Shown here: in pieces, positions 6,721 to 13,507 of the stretch
Position numbering within the stretch: the stretch's first letter is position 1
Layout: each line of letters opens with the position of its first letter
Assembly (NCBI RefSeq): GCF_041595635.1
Contig: NZ_JBFHJW010000083.1
Span: 1 to 15,792, forward strand
Direction: 5' to 3'
Length of the DNA stretch: 15,792 bases
From: Labilibaculum sp041595635
GTDB lineage: Bacteria; Bacteroidota; Bacteroidia; Bacteroidales; Marinifilaceae
Position numbers and translations under genes: made by a program
The notes under the pieces: model-generated
Databases searched by the model: none
The model's input: only the letters and a program-made list of their open reading frames with translations
Told to the model about the DNA's origin: nothing

Positions 6721-8250
6721 ATGACAAATAATAAAAAAGCTTTATTAATGATCCTCGACGGATGGGGGATCGGTGATAAGTCAAAATCAGATGTAATTTC
6801 ATCAGTAGAGACTCCTTATATTGATAGCTTGTTAGCTAAATATCCTAACTCTCAGTTGAAAGCGTCGGGTAGATTTGTTGGACTGCCTGATGGACAGATG
6901 GGTAACTCAGAAGTTGGACATTTAAATATTGGTGCGGGTCGTGTAGTTTATCAAGATTTAGTAAAAATCAATATGGCTGTTGAAAAAAACACCATGAAAG
7001 ATAACGAACAAGTTGTTAAAGCCTTTACTCATGCCAAAGTAAATGGTAAAAAGGTGCACTTGATTGGTTTGATTGGTGATGGTGGAGTTCACTCGTTAAG
7101 TGCTCATGCGATTGCTCTTTGCGATGCTGCCCAGGCTTTTGGTTTGAAAGATGTTTTTGTTCATGGTTTGACCGATGGACGTGATACAGATCCTAAATCA
7201 GGATTGGGATTCGTAAAAGAGTTCTCTGAAGCCATAGAAAAAACAGGTTCAGCAAAATTCGCATCTCTTATTGGTCGTTACTATGGAATGGATAGAGATA
7301 GTAACTGGGATCGTGTACGATTGGCTTACGATTTATATACAAAAGGAGAAGGTAAGGCTACAACAGATGTAGTTTCAGCTATTGAGGAATCATATGCCGA
7401 GGGAGTAACTGATGAATTTATTAAGCCAGTTGTTGTCGTTGATGCTGATGGAGCTCCACTTGCAAAAATTGAAAAAGGGGATGTGGTAATTTGTTTTAAT
7501 TTCCGTACCGATCGCTTGCGTCAAATGACAACGGTGTTTACCCAGGAAGACAAGAAGGAGTTTGGTATGCATATTATGGATCTCGAATGGTACACTATGA
7601 CATGCTACAATGCCAATTTCAAAGGTGTGAACGTAATCTATGATAAAGATAACGTAAAAAACACAATGGGTGAAGTGGTTTCGAATGCGGGAAGAAAGCA
7701 AATTCGTATTGCTGAAACTGAAAAATATGCTCACGTAACTTTCTTCTTTTCAGGAGGTAGAGAGGCTGAATTCGAGGGGGAAAGAAGATTAATGGTTCCT
7801 TCTCCAAAGGTAGCAACTTACGATTTGCAACCAGAAATGTCTGCGCCAGCTGTTGCCGATATGATTTCTGCTGAGTTGAATGCTCAGTCGGCAGATTTTG
7901 TTTGTTTGAACTTTGCAAATGGTGATATGGTTGGTCATACAGGAGTTTATGAGGCAATTTCGAAAGCGGTTCAAACTGTCGATAAATGTGCTCAGCAAGT
8001 TGTTGAGGCTGCAAAAGCAAATGGATATGATGTGATCATTATTGCTGATCATGGTAATGCTGATTTTGCAGTAAATCCTGATGGTTCTCCAAATACCGCT
8101 CATACACTAAATCCTGTTCCATGTATTTGGGTAACAGAGAATACAAAGAAATTGGAAAATGGTATTTTAGCAGATGTTGCTCCAACATTGCTAGACATCA
8201 TGGAAATTGATAAGCCTGCTGATATGACTGGTAAATCTTTGATTAAATAA
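6721..8250 (+). CDS. gpmI: 2,3-bisphosphoglycerate-independent phosphoglycerate mutase
   Basis: GpmI interconverts 3- and 2-phosphoglycerate in glycolysis and gluconeogenesis, in the cytoplasm, using two manganese ions and a phosphoserine intermediate. The 509-residue length is normal. All active-site residues are visible, one position later than in the Geobacillus enzyme up to R265: D13 (ILDGWG), nucleophile S63 (GNSEVGH), H124, D154-R155 (TDGRDTDP), R186 and R192 (IGRYYGMDRD), and R262 and R265 (FNFRTDR). The C-terminal set is K335/K336-region (ETEKYAHV), D402 and H406 (NGDMVGHTG), D443-H444 (IADHGNAD) and H461 (TAHTLNP). It is a single-gene unit, with its own -7 box and terminator, and is unrelated to its neighbours. 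Confidence 0.98.
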   Translation: MTNNKKALLMILDGWGIGDKSKSDVISSVETPYIDSLLAKYPNSQLKASGRFVGLPDGQMGNSEVGHLNIGAGRVVYQDLVKINMAVEKNTMKDNEQVVKAFTHAKVNGKKVHLIGLIGDGGVHSLSAHAIALCDAAQAFGLKDVFVHGLTDGRDTDPKSGLGFVKEFSEAIEKTGSAKFASLIGRYYGMDRDSNWDRVRLAYDLYTKGEGKATTDVVSAIEESYAEGVTDEFIKPVVVVDADGAPLAKIEKGDVVICFNFRTDRLRQMTTVFTQEDKKEFGMHIMDLEWYTMTCYNANFKGVNVIYDKDNVKNTMGEVVSNAGRKQIRIAETEKYAHVTFFFSGGREAEFEGERRLMVPSPKVATYDLQPEMSAPAVADMISAELNAQSADFVCLNFANGDMVGHTGVYEAISKAVQTVDKCAQQVVEAAKANGYDVIIIADHGNADFAVNPDGSPNTAHTLNPVPCIWVTENTKKLENGILADVAPTLLDIMEIDKPADMTGKSLIK

Positions 8251-8276
8251 TCAATTTAAAGTGAAAATATAAGTTT

Positions 8277-8310
8277 CCGTACTATCTTTGCAGGTAGTAC
8301 GGATTTTTTA
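8277..8310 (+). terminator. Terminator of gpmI, overlapping the next gene's -7 box
   Basis: CCGTACTA (8277-8284) and TAGTACGG (8295-8302) form a perfect 8-bp stem with a 10-nt loop, followed by ATTTTTTA. The position, 27 nt after the gpmI stop, fits an intrinsic terminator. Confidence 0.8.
8283..8290 (+). promoter_or_regulatory. Possible -7 box for the DUF3109 gene inside the terminator hairpin
   Basis: TATCTTTG matches TAnnTTTG exactly and spans the stem edge and loop of the gpmI terminator. There is no TTTG at the usual -33 distance. If used, the transcript would start near 8297 and have a leader of about 55 nt. Confidence 0.4.
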
Positions 8311-8352
8311 TGCAGAAAATCCGATTTTTTAAAATTCTAAAAGCGTAGAATA

Positions 8353-8934
8353 GTGTTACAGATAGGAAAAGCCATTGTTAGTCTTGACGTGATTGAAAAG
8401 AAATTCATTTGTGATATTTCGAAGTGTTGTGGGGCTTGTTGTATTGAGGGAGATTCTGGTGCTCCACTAGAAGAGGATGAGAAAAAAATTATCGAGGATA
8501 TTTATCCTGATATCAAGGATTATCTCACTGAAAAGGGTATTGCTGAAATTGAAAAACAGGGAACTTCTATGATCGATTCTGATGATGATTTGGTGACCCC
8601 TATTATCAATGGAAAAGAATGTGTATATACCATTTTCGAGAATGGAGTTGCTATGTGTGGAATCGAAAAGGCTTTTTTAGATGGAAAAATCTCCTTTAGA
8701 AAACCAATTTCATGTCAGTTGTATCCAATTCGAATTGAGAAATATGCCGAATTTGATGCTGTGAATTATAACAAGTGGGAGATTTGTAAGCCAGCTCGTG
8801 AATTGGGATTTAAAAATGGAACGCCAGTATATGTTTTCTTAAAAGAACCATTAATCAGAAAATATGGTAAAGAATGGTATGAAGAACTACAGTATGCAGC
8901 AGAGCATATCGACGAAATAATGAAAAAAAGATAA
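8353..8934 (+). CDS. DUF3109 family Cys-cluster protein
   Basis: This 193-residue protein begins with GTG at 8353; the sequence from there (LQIGKAIVSLDVIEKKFICD) matches the usual start of the family. It has nine cysteines, five of them in C20-x4-C25-C26-x2-C29-C30, and then C90, C102, C121 and C145, which suggest a bound metal or Fe-S cluster. The EGDSGAPLEEDE stretch (32-43) and the FRKPISCQLYPIR stretch (115-127) are family hallmarks. The cluster resembles that of the YkgJ/FliB group of presumed iron- or zinc-chelating proteins. There is no signal peptide, so it is cytoplasmic. Its function is unknown and its neighbours give no clue. Confidence 0.85.
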   Translation: MLQIGKAIVSLDVIEKKFICDISKCCGACCIEGDSGAPLEEDEKKIIEDIYPDIKDYLTEKGIAEIEKQGTSMIDSDDDLVTPIINGKECVYTIFENGVAMCGIEKAFLDGKISFRKPISCQLYPIRIEKYAEFDAVNYNKWEICKPARELGFKNGTPVYVFLKEPLIRKYGKEWYEELQYAAEHIDEIMKKR

Positions 8935-8954
8935 TCATACTCTGAATGAGTATA

Positions 8955-8989
8955 AAAAACAGCAGCTTATACGAGTTGCTGTTTTTTTT
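8955..8989 (+). terminator. Terminator of the DUF3109 gene
   Basis: CAGCAGCT (8960-8967) pairs with AGTTGCTG (8974-8981) with one G-T pair and a 6-nt loop. The stem is extended by A/T pairs and followed by eight T (8982-8989). A weak 6-bp hairpin precedes it at about 8938-8953. Confidence 0.85.
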
Positions 8990-9099
8990 GCTTTTAGAAG
9001 GTTTGTTGTTGGAATAATTCTTAGCCCTATCATTTAAAAATCACACCTTCTATGTATATTTAAACTTTCATTTTACTTACATCCAATAAACACATTATC

Positions 9100-10470
9100 A
9101 TGGATAAAATTAAAGCATATATTGATGCGAATAAAGAACGATTTTTGGAAGAATTGTTCGGCTTAATTCGAATACCTTCCATCAGTTCCATAGAAGCAAA
9201 TAAACCAGAAATGTACAAAGCTGCAGAATATTGGAAACAGCTGTTGCTGAACGCTGGTGCCGATAAGGCAGTTGTGATAGAAACAAAAGGAAATCCAGTT
9301 ACCTATGGAGAAAAAATTATAGATCCTAAATTGCCTACCGTTATGGTATATGGTCATATGGATGTGATGCCTGTCGACCCTGTCGATCTTTGGAATACAG
9401 ATCCTTTTGAGCCAGTGGTGAAAGAGGGTAAAATTTGGGCTCGTGGTGCCGATGATGATAAGGGACAGTCTTTTATGCACGCGAAAGCTTTTGAATATAT
9501 GGTGAAGAACAATTGTCTTCCTTGCAACGTGAAGTTCATGATTGAAGGTGAGGAGGAAGTTGGTTCGGAAAACCTTCCAAAATTCTGTGAAGATCACAAA
9601 GAGATGTTGCAAGCGGATATTATCTTGGTTTCTGACACAGGTATGATTGCTCCGGATATGCCGTCTATTACTACAGGCTTGCGTGGTATAATGTATTGGG
9701 AAGTGGAAGTGACCGGACCCAATCGCGATCTTCACTCAGGATTGTTTGGTGGTGCGGTTGCAAACCCTATCAACGAGTTGGCCAAAATGATTACTAAAAT
9801 GTTGGATGAAAATGGTCACATTACCATTCCTGGATTTTACGATGACGTAATTGAAGTTACTAAAGAGGAAAGAACCATGATGGCAGAAGCTCCTTTTGAT
9901 GTGGAAGAATACAAAAAAGCAATTGATGTAAAAGAGCTGGCTGGTGAAAAAGGATATACTCCAACAGAACGCACCGGAATTCGTCCTTCTTTCGATGTTT
10001 GTGGAATTTGGGGTGGCTACATTGGAGAAGGAGCTAAAACTGTTCTTCCTTCTAAAGCTTACGCTAAAATTTCTACTCGCTTGGTTCCTAATCAAAATTG
10101 GGAAAAAATATCTGTTTTATTTAAAGATCATTTCGAGTCTATTGCTCCCGATTGTGTAAAAGTGAAGGTGACTCCATTGCATGGGGGACAAGGATATGTG
10201 TGTCCGATTGATTTCCCAGCTTATATAGCTGCTGAAAAAGCTTATGCCGAAGTTTATGGAAAGCGCCCTGTCCCTGTTCGATCAGGAGGTTCCATCCCTA
10301 TTATCTCTTCATTCGAAGAAATCTTGGGAATTAAATCTATATTGATGGGATTTGGTTTGGAAAGTGATGCAATTCATTCGCCAAATGAAAACTATCCATT
10401 GGAACAGTTTTTCAATGGAATCAATACAATTCCATTGTTCTACAAGTATTTTGCTGAGTTGAATAAATAA
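9100..10470 (+). CDS. M20 family metallodipeptidase (carnosinase-like)
   Basis: The 456-residue length and motifs fit the CNDP-like dipeptidases of the M20 family, which use two zinc or manganese ions. The ligands and catalytic residues are all visible: H86 and D88 in YGHMDV, bridging D119 in ARGADDDKG, catalytic E152 and ligand E153 in EGEEEVGS, D179 in VSDTG and H426 in AIHSPNENYP. H212 (NRDLHSG) from the lid domain should bind substrate. The dimerisation lid covers roughly residues 200-360. No signal peptide is seen, so it probably cleaves dipeptides in the cytoplasm. The gene has its own terminator and stands alone. The upstream TATATTTA near 9054 is only a weak -7 candidate. Confidence 0.94.
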   Translation: MDKIKAYIDANKERFLEELFGLIRIPSISSIEANKPEMYKAAEYWKQLLLNAGADKAVVIETKGNPVTYGEKIIDPKLPTVMVYGHMDVMPVDPVDLWNTDPFEPVVKEGKIWARGADDDKGQSFMHAKAFEYMVKNNCLPCNVKFMIEGEEEVGSENLPKFCEDHKEMLQADIILVSDTGMIAPDMPSITTGLRGIMYWEVEVTGPNRDLHSGLFGGAVANPINELAKMITKMLDENGHITIPGFYDDVIEVTKEERTMMAEAPFDVEEYKKAIDVKELAGEKGYTPTERTGIRPSFDVCGIWGGYIGEGAKTVLPSKAYAKISTRLVPNQNWEKISVLFKDHFESIAPDCVKVKVTPLHGGQGYVCPIDFPAYIAAEKAYAEVYGKRPVPVRSGGSIPIISSFEEILGIKSILMGFGLESDAIHSPNENYPLEQFFNGINTIPLFYKYFAELNK

Positions 10471-10489
10471 AATTTTTTCTAAATATAAG

Positions 10490-10522
10490 AAAAGGGTGTT
10501 CGCAAATAGAATGCCCTTTTTT
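10490..10522 (+). terminator. Terminator of the M20 dipeptidase gene
   Basis: Arms 10490-10501 and 10509-10520 pair over 12 positions, two of them G-T pairs, around a 7-nt loop, ending in six T. It lies 20 nt after the stop. Confidence 0.82.
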
Positions 10523-10781
10523 GTGTGCAAATATATTTTGGTATGAGCAATTTGTATTTCCATTCATAGTTGCTCGGATAGTTGGTTTATATAGATTCTA
10601 ATTATTATTTTGTTATTTAATTTAGTAGGTAAAGGACTTAAATAAAGGCAAAACCTTGAAATTCGGCAATTTTCTGATTATGTTTGTACTTTGGGTTTAG
10701 TGGTGAGATTTTTTGTGTAAAACAGCTTCTTTGCTTGTTGCGGATAAACAGATCATACCAATTGAAGTAAATTTGTGGTTC
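10523..10781. other. Non-coding stretch before the GntR gene
   Basis: The stop-to-start gap between the dipeptidase and the regulator is 311 nt. Apart from the terminator it holds only TACTTTGG near 10687, a one-mismatch match to the -7 consensus without a -33 partner at the right distance. I find no copy of the 13-bp element seen at the divergent promoters, so autoregulation is not supported. Confidence 0.35.
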
Positions 10782-11501
10782 ATGGATGAGATTTTTGGAA
10801 AAATAGGATCAGCTCAAACTCTTAGTCAAAAGATTGAGCGCCGAATAGAAGAGGCTATTCGACAGAAGAAATTATTGGTTGGGGCCAAACTTCCATCGGA
10901 GCGAGAATTGTGTGAGATGTTTGCAGTTAGTAGAACTGCTTTGCGAGAAGCTTTACGTAGATTAAGCGCACGAGGATTGATCCAAATAAAAAAGGGCAGT
11001 GGCATGTTTGTGAGTGAATTAAAAATTAAAGATGCCATTGATTCCTTAAATTTATATTATGATTTAAGTTTCGATAGTAACTTAATTCCTCAAATTATTG
11101 AAGTTCGACGGGTTTTTGAGCCAGAGATTGCGCGTATGGCTGCTAATAATAGAACAGATAAGGATTTGGAACAAATTCTTAAGAGTATTACAGATTTGGA
11201 AGATTGCGATCCGGATAACACTCAAATGGAGGCTGATATTATTAATAAATTTCATTTGAATGTTGCAAAGGCTACTGGGAATCCTATTGTGATTATTACC
11301 ATGGAACCAATCTATTCCTTGTTGCCTCGTATGCGCAACTTGATTTATGCAAATGTTGATGGAGAGAAAAGTTTTACTATTACAGCTCATCGAGCGATTT
11401 ATGAGGCTATTCGGGATAAAGACGCAGAAAAGGCTTTGGAACATATGGTAGGACAAATTAATAGAACCTTGGAAATATATACTCAGTATCTGAAAAAATA
11501 A
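10782..11501 (+). CDS. GntR-family transcriptional regulator, FadR/FCD subfamily
   Basis: Starting at ATG 10782 the protein has 239 residues. The N-terminal winged helix-turn-helix covers about 12-77, with LPSERELCEMFAVSRTALREALRRL (37-61) as the DNA-binding core and the wing IQIKKGSGMFV. The C-terminal FCD ligand domain spans about 105-230 and includes VRRVFEPEIARMAA, FHLNVAKATGNP and TAHRAIYEAI. FCD domains often hold a metal through Asp-x3-His, His, His. Here H158 and H203 are present but I154 stands at the Asp position and Q225 at the last His, so the site looks incomplete. A TTG start at 10713 would add 23 residues with no family match. The position beside kinase-murQ and the NagB fusion suggests control by an amino sugar or its phosphate. 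Confidence 0.9.
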   Translation: MDEIFGKIGSAQTLSQKIERRIEEAIRQKKLLVGAKLPSERELCEMFAVSRTALREALRRLSARGLIQIKKGSGMFVSELKIKDAIDSLNLYYDLSFDSNLIPQIIEVRRVFEPEIARMAANNRTDKDLEQILKSITDLEDCDPDNTQMEADIINKFHLNVAKATGNPIVIITMEPIYSLLPRMRNLIYANVDGEKSFTITAHRAIYEAIRDKDAEKALEHMVGQINRTLEIYTQYLKK

Positions 11502-11523
11502 GATTACGAATTTTGATAAATGC

Positions 11524-11558
11524 AAAACGGAGATTGAATCATCAATCTCCGTTTTTTT
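11524..11558. terminator. Shared bidirectional terminator between gntR and murQ
   Basis: Arms 11524-11537 and 11542-11555 form a perfect 14-bp stem with loop ATCA. Seven T follow on the plus strand (11552-11558), giving a strong gntR terminator. Four T follow on the minus strand, so it may also end the murQ transcript, whose stop is at 11577. Confidence 0.88.
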
Positions 11559-11576
11559 ATGTGTTATTATTGTGGA

Positions 11577-12398
11577 TTATTTATAGGATTCGATGGCTTT
11601 ATTTACCGAGCCATATTTCAAAAGTAGACTTTTTGCTAGTTCTTTATCTAATTTTAATTCATCCATAATCATTTGGGTTCCTCGTTCCACTAATTTTTTA
11701 TTGGTGAGTTGCATATTTACCATTTTGTTGCCTTTTACTCGTCCGAGTTTAATCATTAGGCTAGTGGTAATCATGTTTAGAATCATTTTTTGAGCAGTTC
11801 CAGCTTTTAATCTGGTACTGCCAGTGACGAATTCTGGTCCAACTATGGCTTCCATAACTACTTCTGCTTCTTTTGAAACAGGAGCTTCTGGATTACAGGT
11901 AATGCAAGCAGTAAGAAAACCATTTTCGCGAGCTTTCTTTATGCCTCCAATTACATAGGGAGTTGTGCCCGAAGCTGCAATTCCAAGAACCGAATCGTTT
12001 GGATTGAATCCATATTTTTGAATTTCTTCCCAAGCCTGGTTCCAGTCATCTTCTGCAGATTCAACTGCATTTCGTAAGGCTTTTTCTCCTCCGGCGATCA
12101 AGCCAATTACAATATTATCAGGGACACCAAAAGTGGGAGGTAATTCCGATGCGTCAAGTACTCCAAGCCGTCCACTGGTACCTGCTCCTAAATAGAAAAG
12201 TCGTCCGCCTGCTTTGATACGATCGATGAGTTGTGAAACAAAAATTTCGATAGTGGGAATGGTTTTTTTTACAGCCAGATGAATCTGAGCATCTTCTTGA
12301 TTGATGCCAGTCAAAAGCTCGTTCACCGACATGTTTTCTAGGTTAGAAAAGTTCGAGGGTGCTTCCGTTACTCTGTTTTCGTTATTGGTTTTGTTCAT
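11577..12398 (-). CDS. murQ: N-acetylmuramic acid 6-phosphate etherase
   Basis: MurQ splits the lactyl ether of MurNAc-6-phosphate to give GlcNAc-6-phosphate and D-lactate in peptidoglycan recycling. From ATG 12398 it has 273 residues, near family size. The SIS fold shows RLFYLGAGTSGRLGVLDASELPPTF (66-90), holding E85, and AVESAED (111-117), holding E116. These align with the catalytic Glu83 and Glu114 of E. coli MurQ. GIAASGTTPYV and EFVTGSTRLKAGTAQK are also intact. A start at 12422 is possible but would overlap the kinase gene and add eight residues without family match. The chosen start is 10 nt after the kinase stop. The kinase-murQ pairing implies that the kinase supplies the MurQ substrate. 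Confidence 0.95.
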   Translation of the reverse strand: MNKTNNENRVTEAPSNFSNLENMSVNELLTGINQEDAQIHLAVKKTIPTIEIFVSQLIDRIKAGGRLFYLGAGTSGRLGVLDASELPPTFGVPDNIVIGLIAGGEKALRNAVESAEDDWNQAWEEIQKYGFNPNDSVLGIAASGTTPYVIGGIKKARENGFLTACITCNPEAPVSKEAEVVMEAIVGPEFVTGSTRLKAGTAQKMILNMITTSLMIKLGRVKGNKMVNMQLTNKKLVERGTQMIMDELKLDKELAKSLLLKYGSVNKAIESYK

Positions 12399-12408
12399 TC
12401 TGATTGAA

Positions 12409-13239
12409 TTAATTTTCCACATGGTAGTGGATTAATCCCTCTAGGGGACTTTTGGTAATTTTCCCCAAAGAAAGGTTTGATTTGTTTGCTGCAAATTCCA
12501 ATTCATTTTTAAAATAGAAAGCAATGCTTCCAATAAAATGTATAGGCAGCTTATTGTAGTGTTCGTATTGTTTTATGTTTCGTTCAAAGAATTCAGTAAA
12601 GCTATCGGTTACCAATTTCGAAATGTATGGATGCTGTAGGTGTTCGGAAAGAAAAACTGTAAACTGAGCTAAAAATCGACTAGGAGCTTCTTCCTTGTAT
12701 ACTTTGTTGATGATATCCGCATATTTCAAATCATATTTCTGATAAAATGAATTTTTCAGATCTTCTGGAGCAATATTTTTTAAAATGTCAGCAATTAATT
12801 TTTTCCCCATAACTGCACCACTGCCTTCATCGCCTAGGATATAACCCAAAGGAGAGACATTGTGTAGGATATTTTTGCCATCGTAAAGGCAAGAATTCGA
12901 TCCTGTTCCCATAATGCAGGCAATGCCTTTTTGGTTTCCACATACCGAACGGGCGGCAGCTAAAATATCGCTGTTTATTTCCGAAGTAGCTTTAGGGAAT
13001 TGTTTGAGTAAAGCATTTTTAATGAGTAGTTTTTTATCATCGGTAGCACAGCCAGCACCGTAAAAAAAGATCTGATGAACCGAGTCAAAGCCTTCTAGTG
13101 AGCTAATTATTTTAATGATTGAACTCGTATTTTGATGGTATGGATTAATTCCTAGGGTCTGTTGACGAAGGCTAACACTTCCCTTGTTCAGGAGTACCCA
13201 ATCTGTTTTTGTTGACCCACTTTCTGCTATTGCAATCAT
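12409..13239 (-). CDS. BadF/BadG-type sugar kinase, probable MurNAc/GlcNAc kinase
   Basis: From ATG 13239 this is a 276-residue ASKHA-fold kinase. The phosphate-1 loop is ESGSTKTDW (6-14), D91 in SDILAAAR is the likely catalytic base region, the phosphate-2 loop is MGTGSNSCLYDG (110-121), and PLGYILGDEGSGAVMGK (130-146) is the family signature. GSIAFYF (237-243) fits the adenosine site. Family members phosphorylate GlcNAc; Clostridium MurK phosphorylates both MurNAc and GlcNAc. Cotranscription with murQ favours MurNAc as a substrate here, an inference that sequence alone cannot settle. An ORF start at 13347 would place 36 unrelated residues in front and run over the regulatory region, so I reject it. 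Confidence 0.88.
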   Translation of the reverse strand: MIAIAESGSTKTDWVLLNKGSVSLRQQTLGINPYHQNTSSIIKIISSLEGFDSVHQIFFYGAGCATDDKKLLIKNALLKQFPKATSEINSDILAAARSVCGNQKGIACIMGTGSNSCLYDGKNILHNVSPLGYILGDEGSGAVMGKKLIADILKNIAPEDLKNSFYQKYDLKYADIINKVYKEEAPSRFLAQFTVFLSEHLQHPYISKLVTDSFTEFFERNIKQYEHYNKLPIHFIGSIAFYFKNELEFAANKSNLSLGKITKSPLEGLIHYHVEN

Positions 13240-13251
13240 AGTTTTGTTTTT

Positions 13252-13264
13252 ATAACATGTATGA
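13252..13264. promoter_or_regulatory. Candidate operator, copy 1 (before the kinase gene)
   Basis: ATAACATGTATGA, identical to 13425-13437. It lies 13 nt before the kinase ATG, inside the likely leader. Its repetition at both divergent genes suggests a binding site for the nearby GntR regulator. Confidence 0.45.
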
Positions 13265-13386
13265 TGAGTATTAATTTTATATGAAGTTACAAAAAAAATG
13301 AGATTTGTACTTTCCTGGTTTATTTGCAGTAATACAGTGGCATACACCTGTTATACTAGTTTATAGTCATTGTAATTCTATTGACA

Positions 13387-13394
13387 CAAATATA
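13387..13394 (-). promoter_or_regulatory. Possible -7 box of the kinase-murQ operon
   Basis: On the minus strand TATATTTG matches TAnnTTTG. No clear TTTG lies 19-20 nt upstream. The leader would be about 140 nt and would include operator copy 1. Confidence 0.3.
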
Positions 13395-13424
13395 TAAAAA
13401 TTTAATAATGCTAAAAAGTATTAA

Positions 13425-13440
13425 ATAACATGTATGACCA
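13425..13440. promoter_or_regulatory. Candidate operator, copy 2 (before the NagB fusion gene)
   Basis: ATAACATGTATGACCA shares 13 bases with copy 1 and ends 2 nt before the -33 element of the fusion-gene promoter, where a bound regulator could block or recruit polymerase. A degenerate third copy (TATAACAGG, then TGTATGCCA) reads on the minus strand at 13338-13355. Confidence 0.5.
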
Positions 13441-13442
13441 AT

Positions 13443-13474
13443 TTTGGAAAATTTAAATTTCTATGTTATTTTTG
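13443..13474 (+). promoter_or_regulatory. Promoter of the NagB-PIG-L gene
   Basis: TTTG (13443-13446), 20 nt, then TATTTTTG (13467-13474) is a full match to the Bacteroidota promoter pattern. The leader would be about 25-30 nt. Confidence 0.72.
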
Positions 13475-13494
13475 ATGTGAATGTAATTTAAATC

Positions 13495-13499
13495 AGGAG
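13495..13499 (+). promoter_or_regulatory. Shine-Dalgarno site of the NagB-PIG-L gene
   Basis: AGGAG lies 8 nt before the ATG at 13508. Such a clear site is unusual among the genes in this window and fixes the start; it suggests strong translation. Confidence 0.6.
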
Positions 13500-13507
13500 A
13501 TAACAAA

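Noticed and set aside
10713..10781. TTG start 23 codons upstream for the GntR regulator
   Set aside because: The added residues have no family counterpart, whereas the ATG at 10782 begins right where GntR proteins usually start.
12399..12422. Upstream ATG for murQ overlapping the kinase gene
   Set aside because: The eight extra residues do not match MurQ N-termini and the inner ATG lies 10 nt after the kinase stop. Neither start has a Shine-Dalgarno site, so this is a preference, not proof.
13240..13347. N-terminal extension of the sugar kinase
   Set aside because: The kinase fold begins at MIAIAESGSTKTDW; the 36 residues before it are unrelated and overlap the candidate operators.
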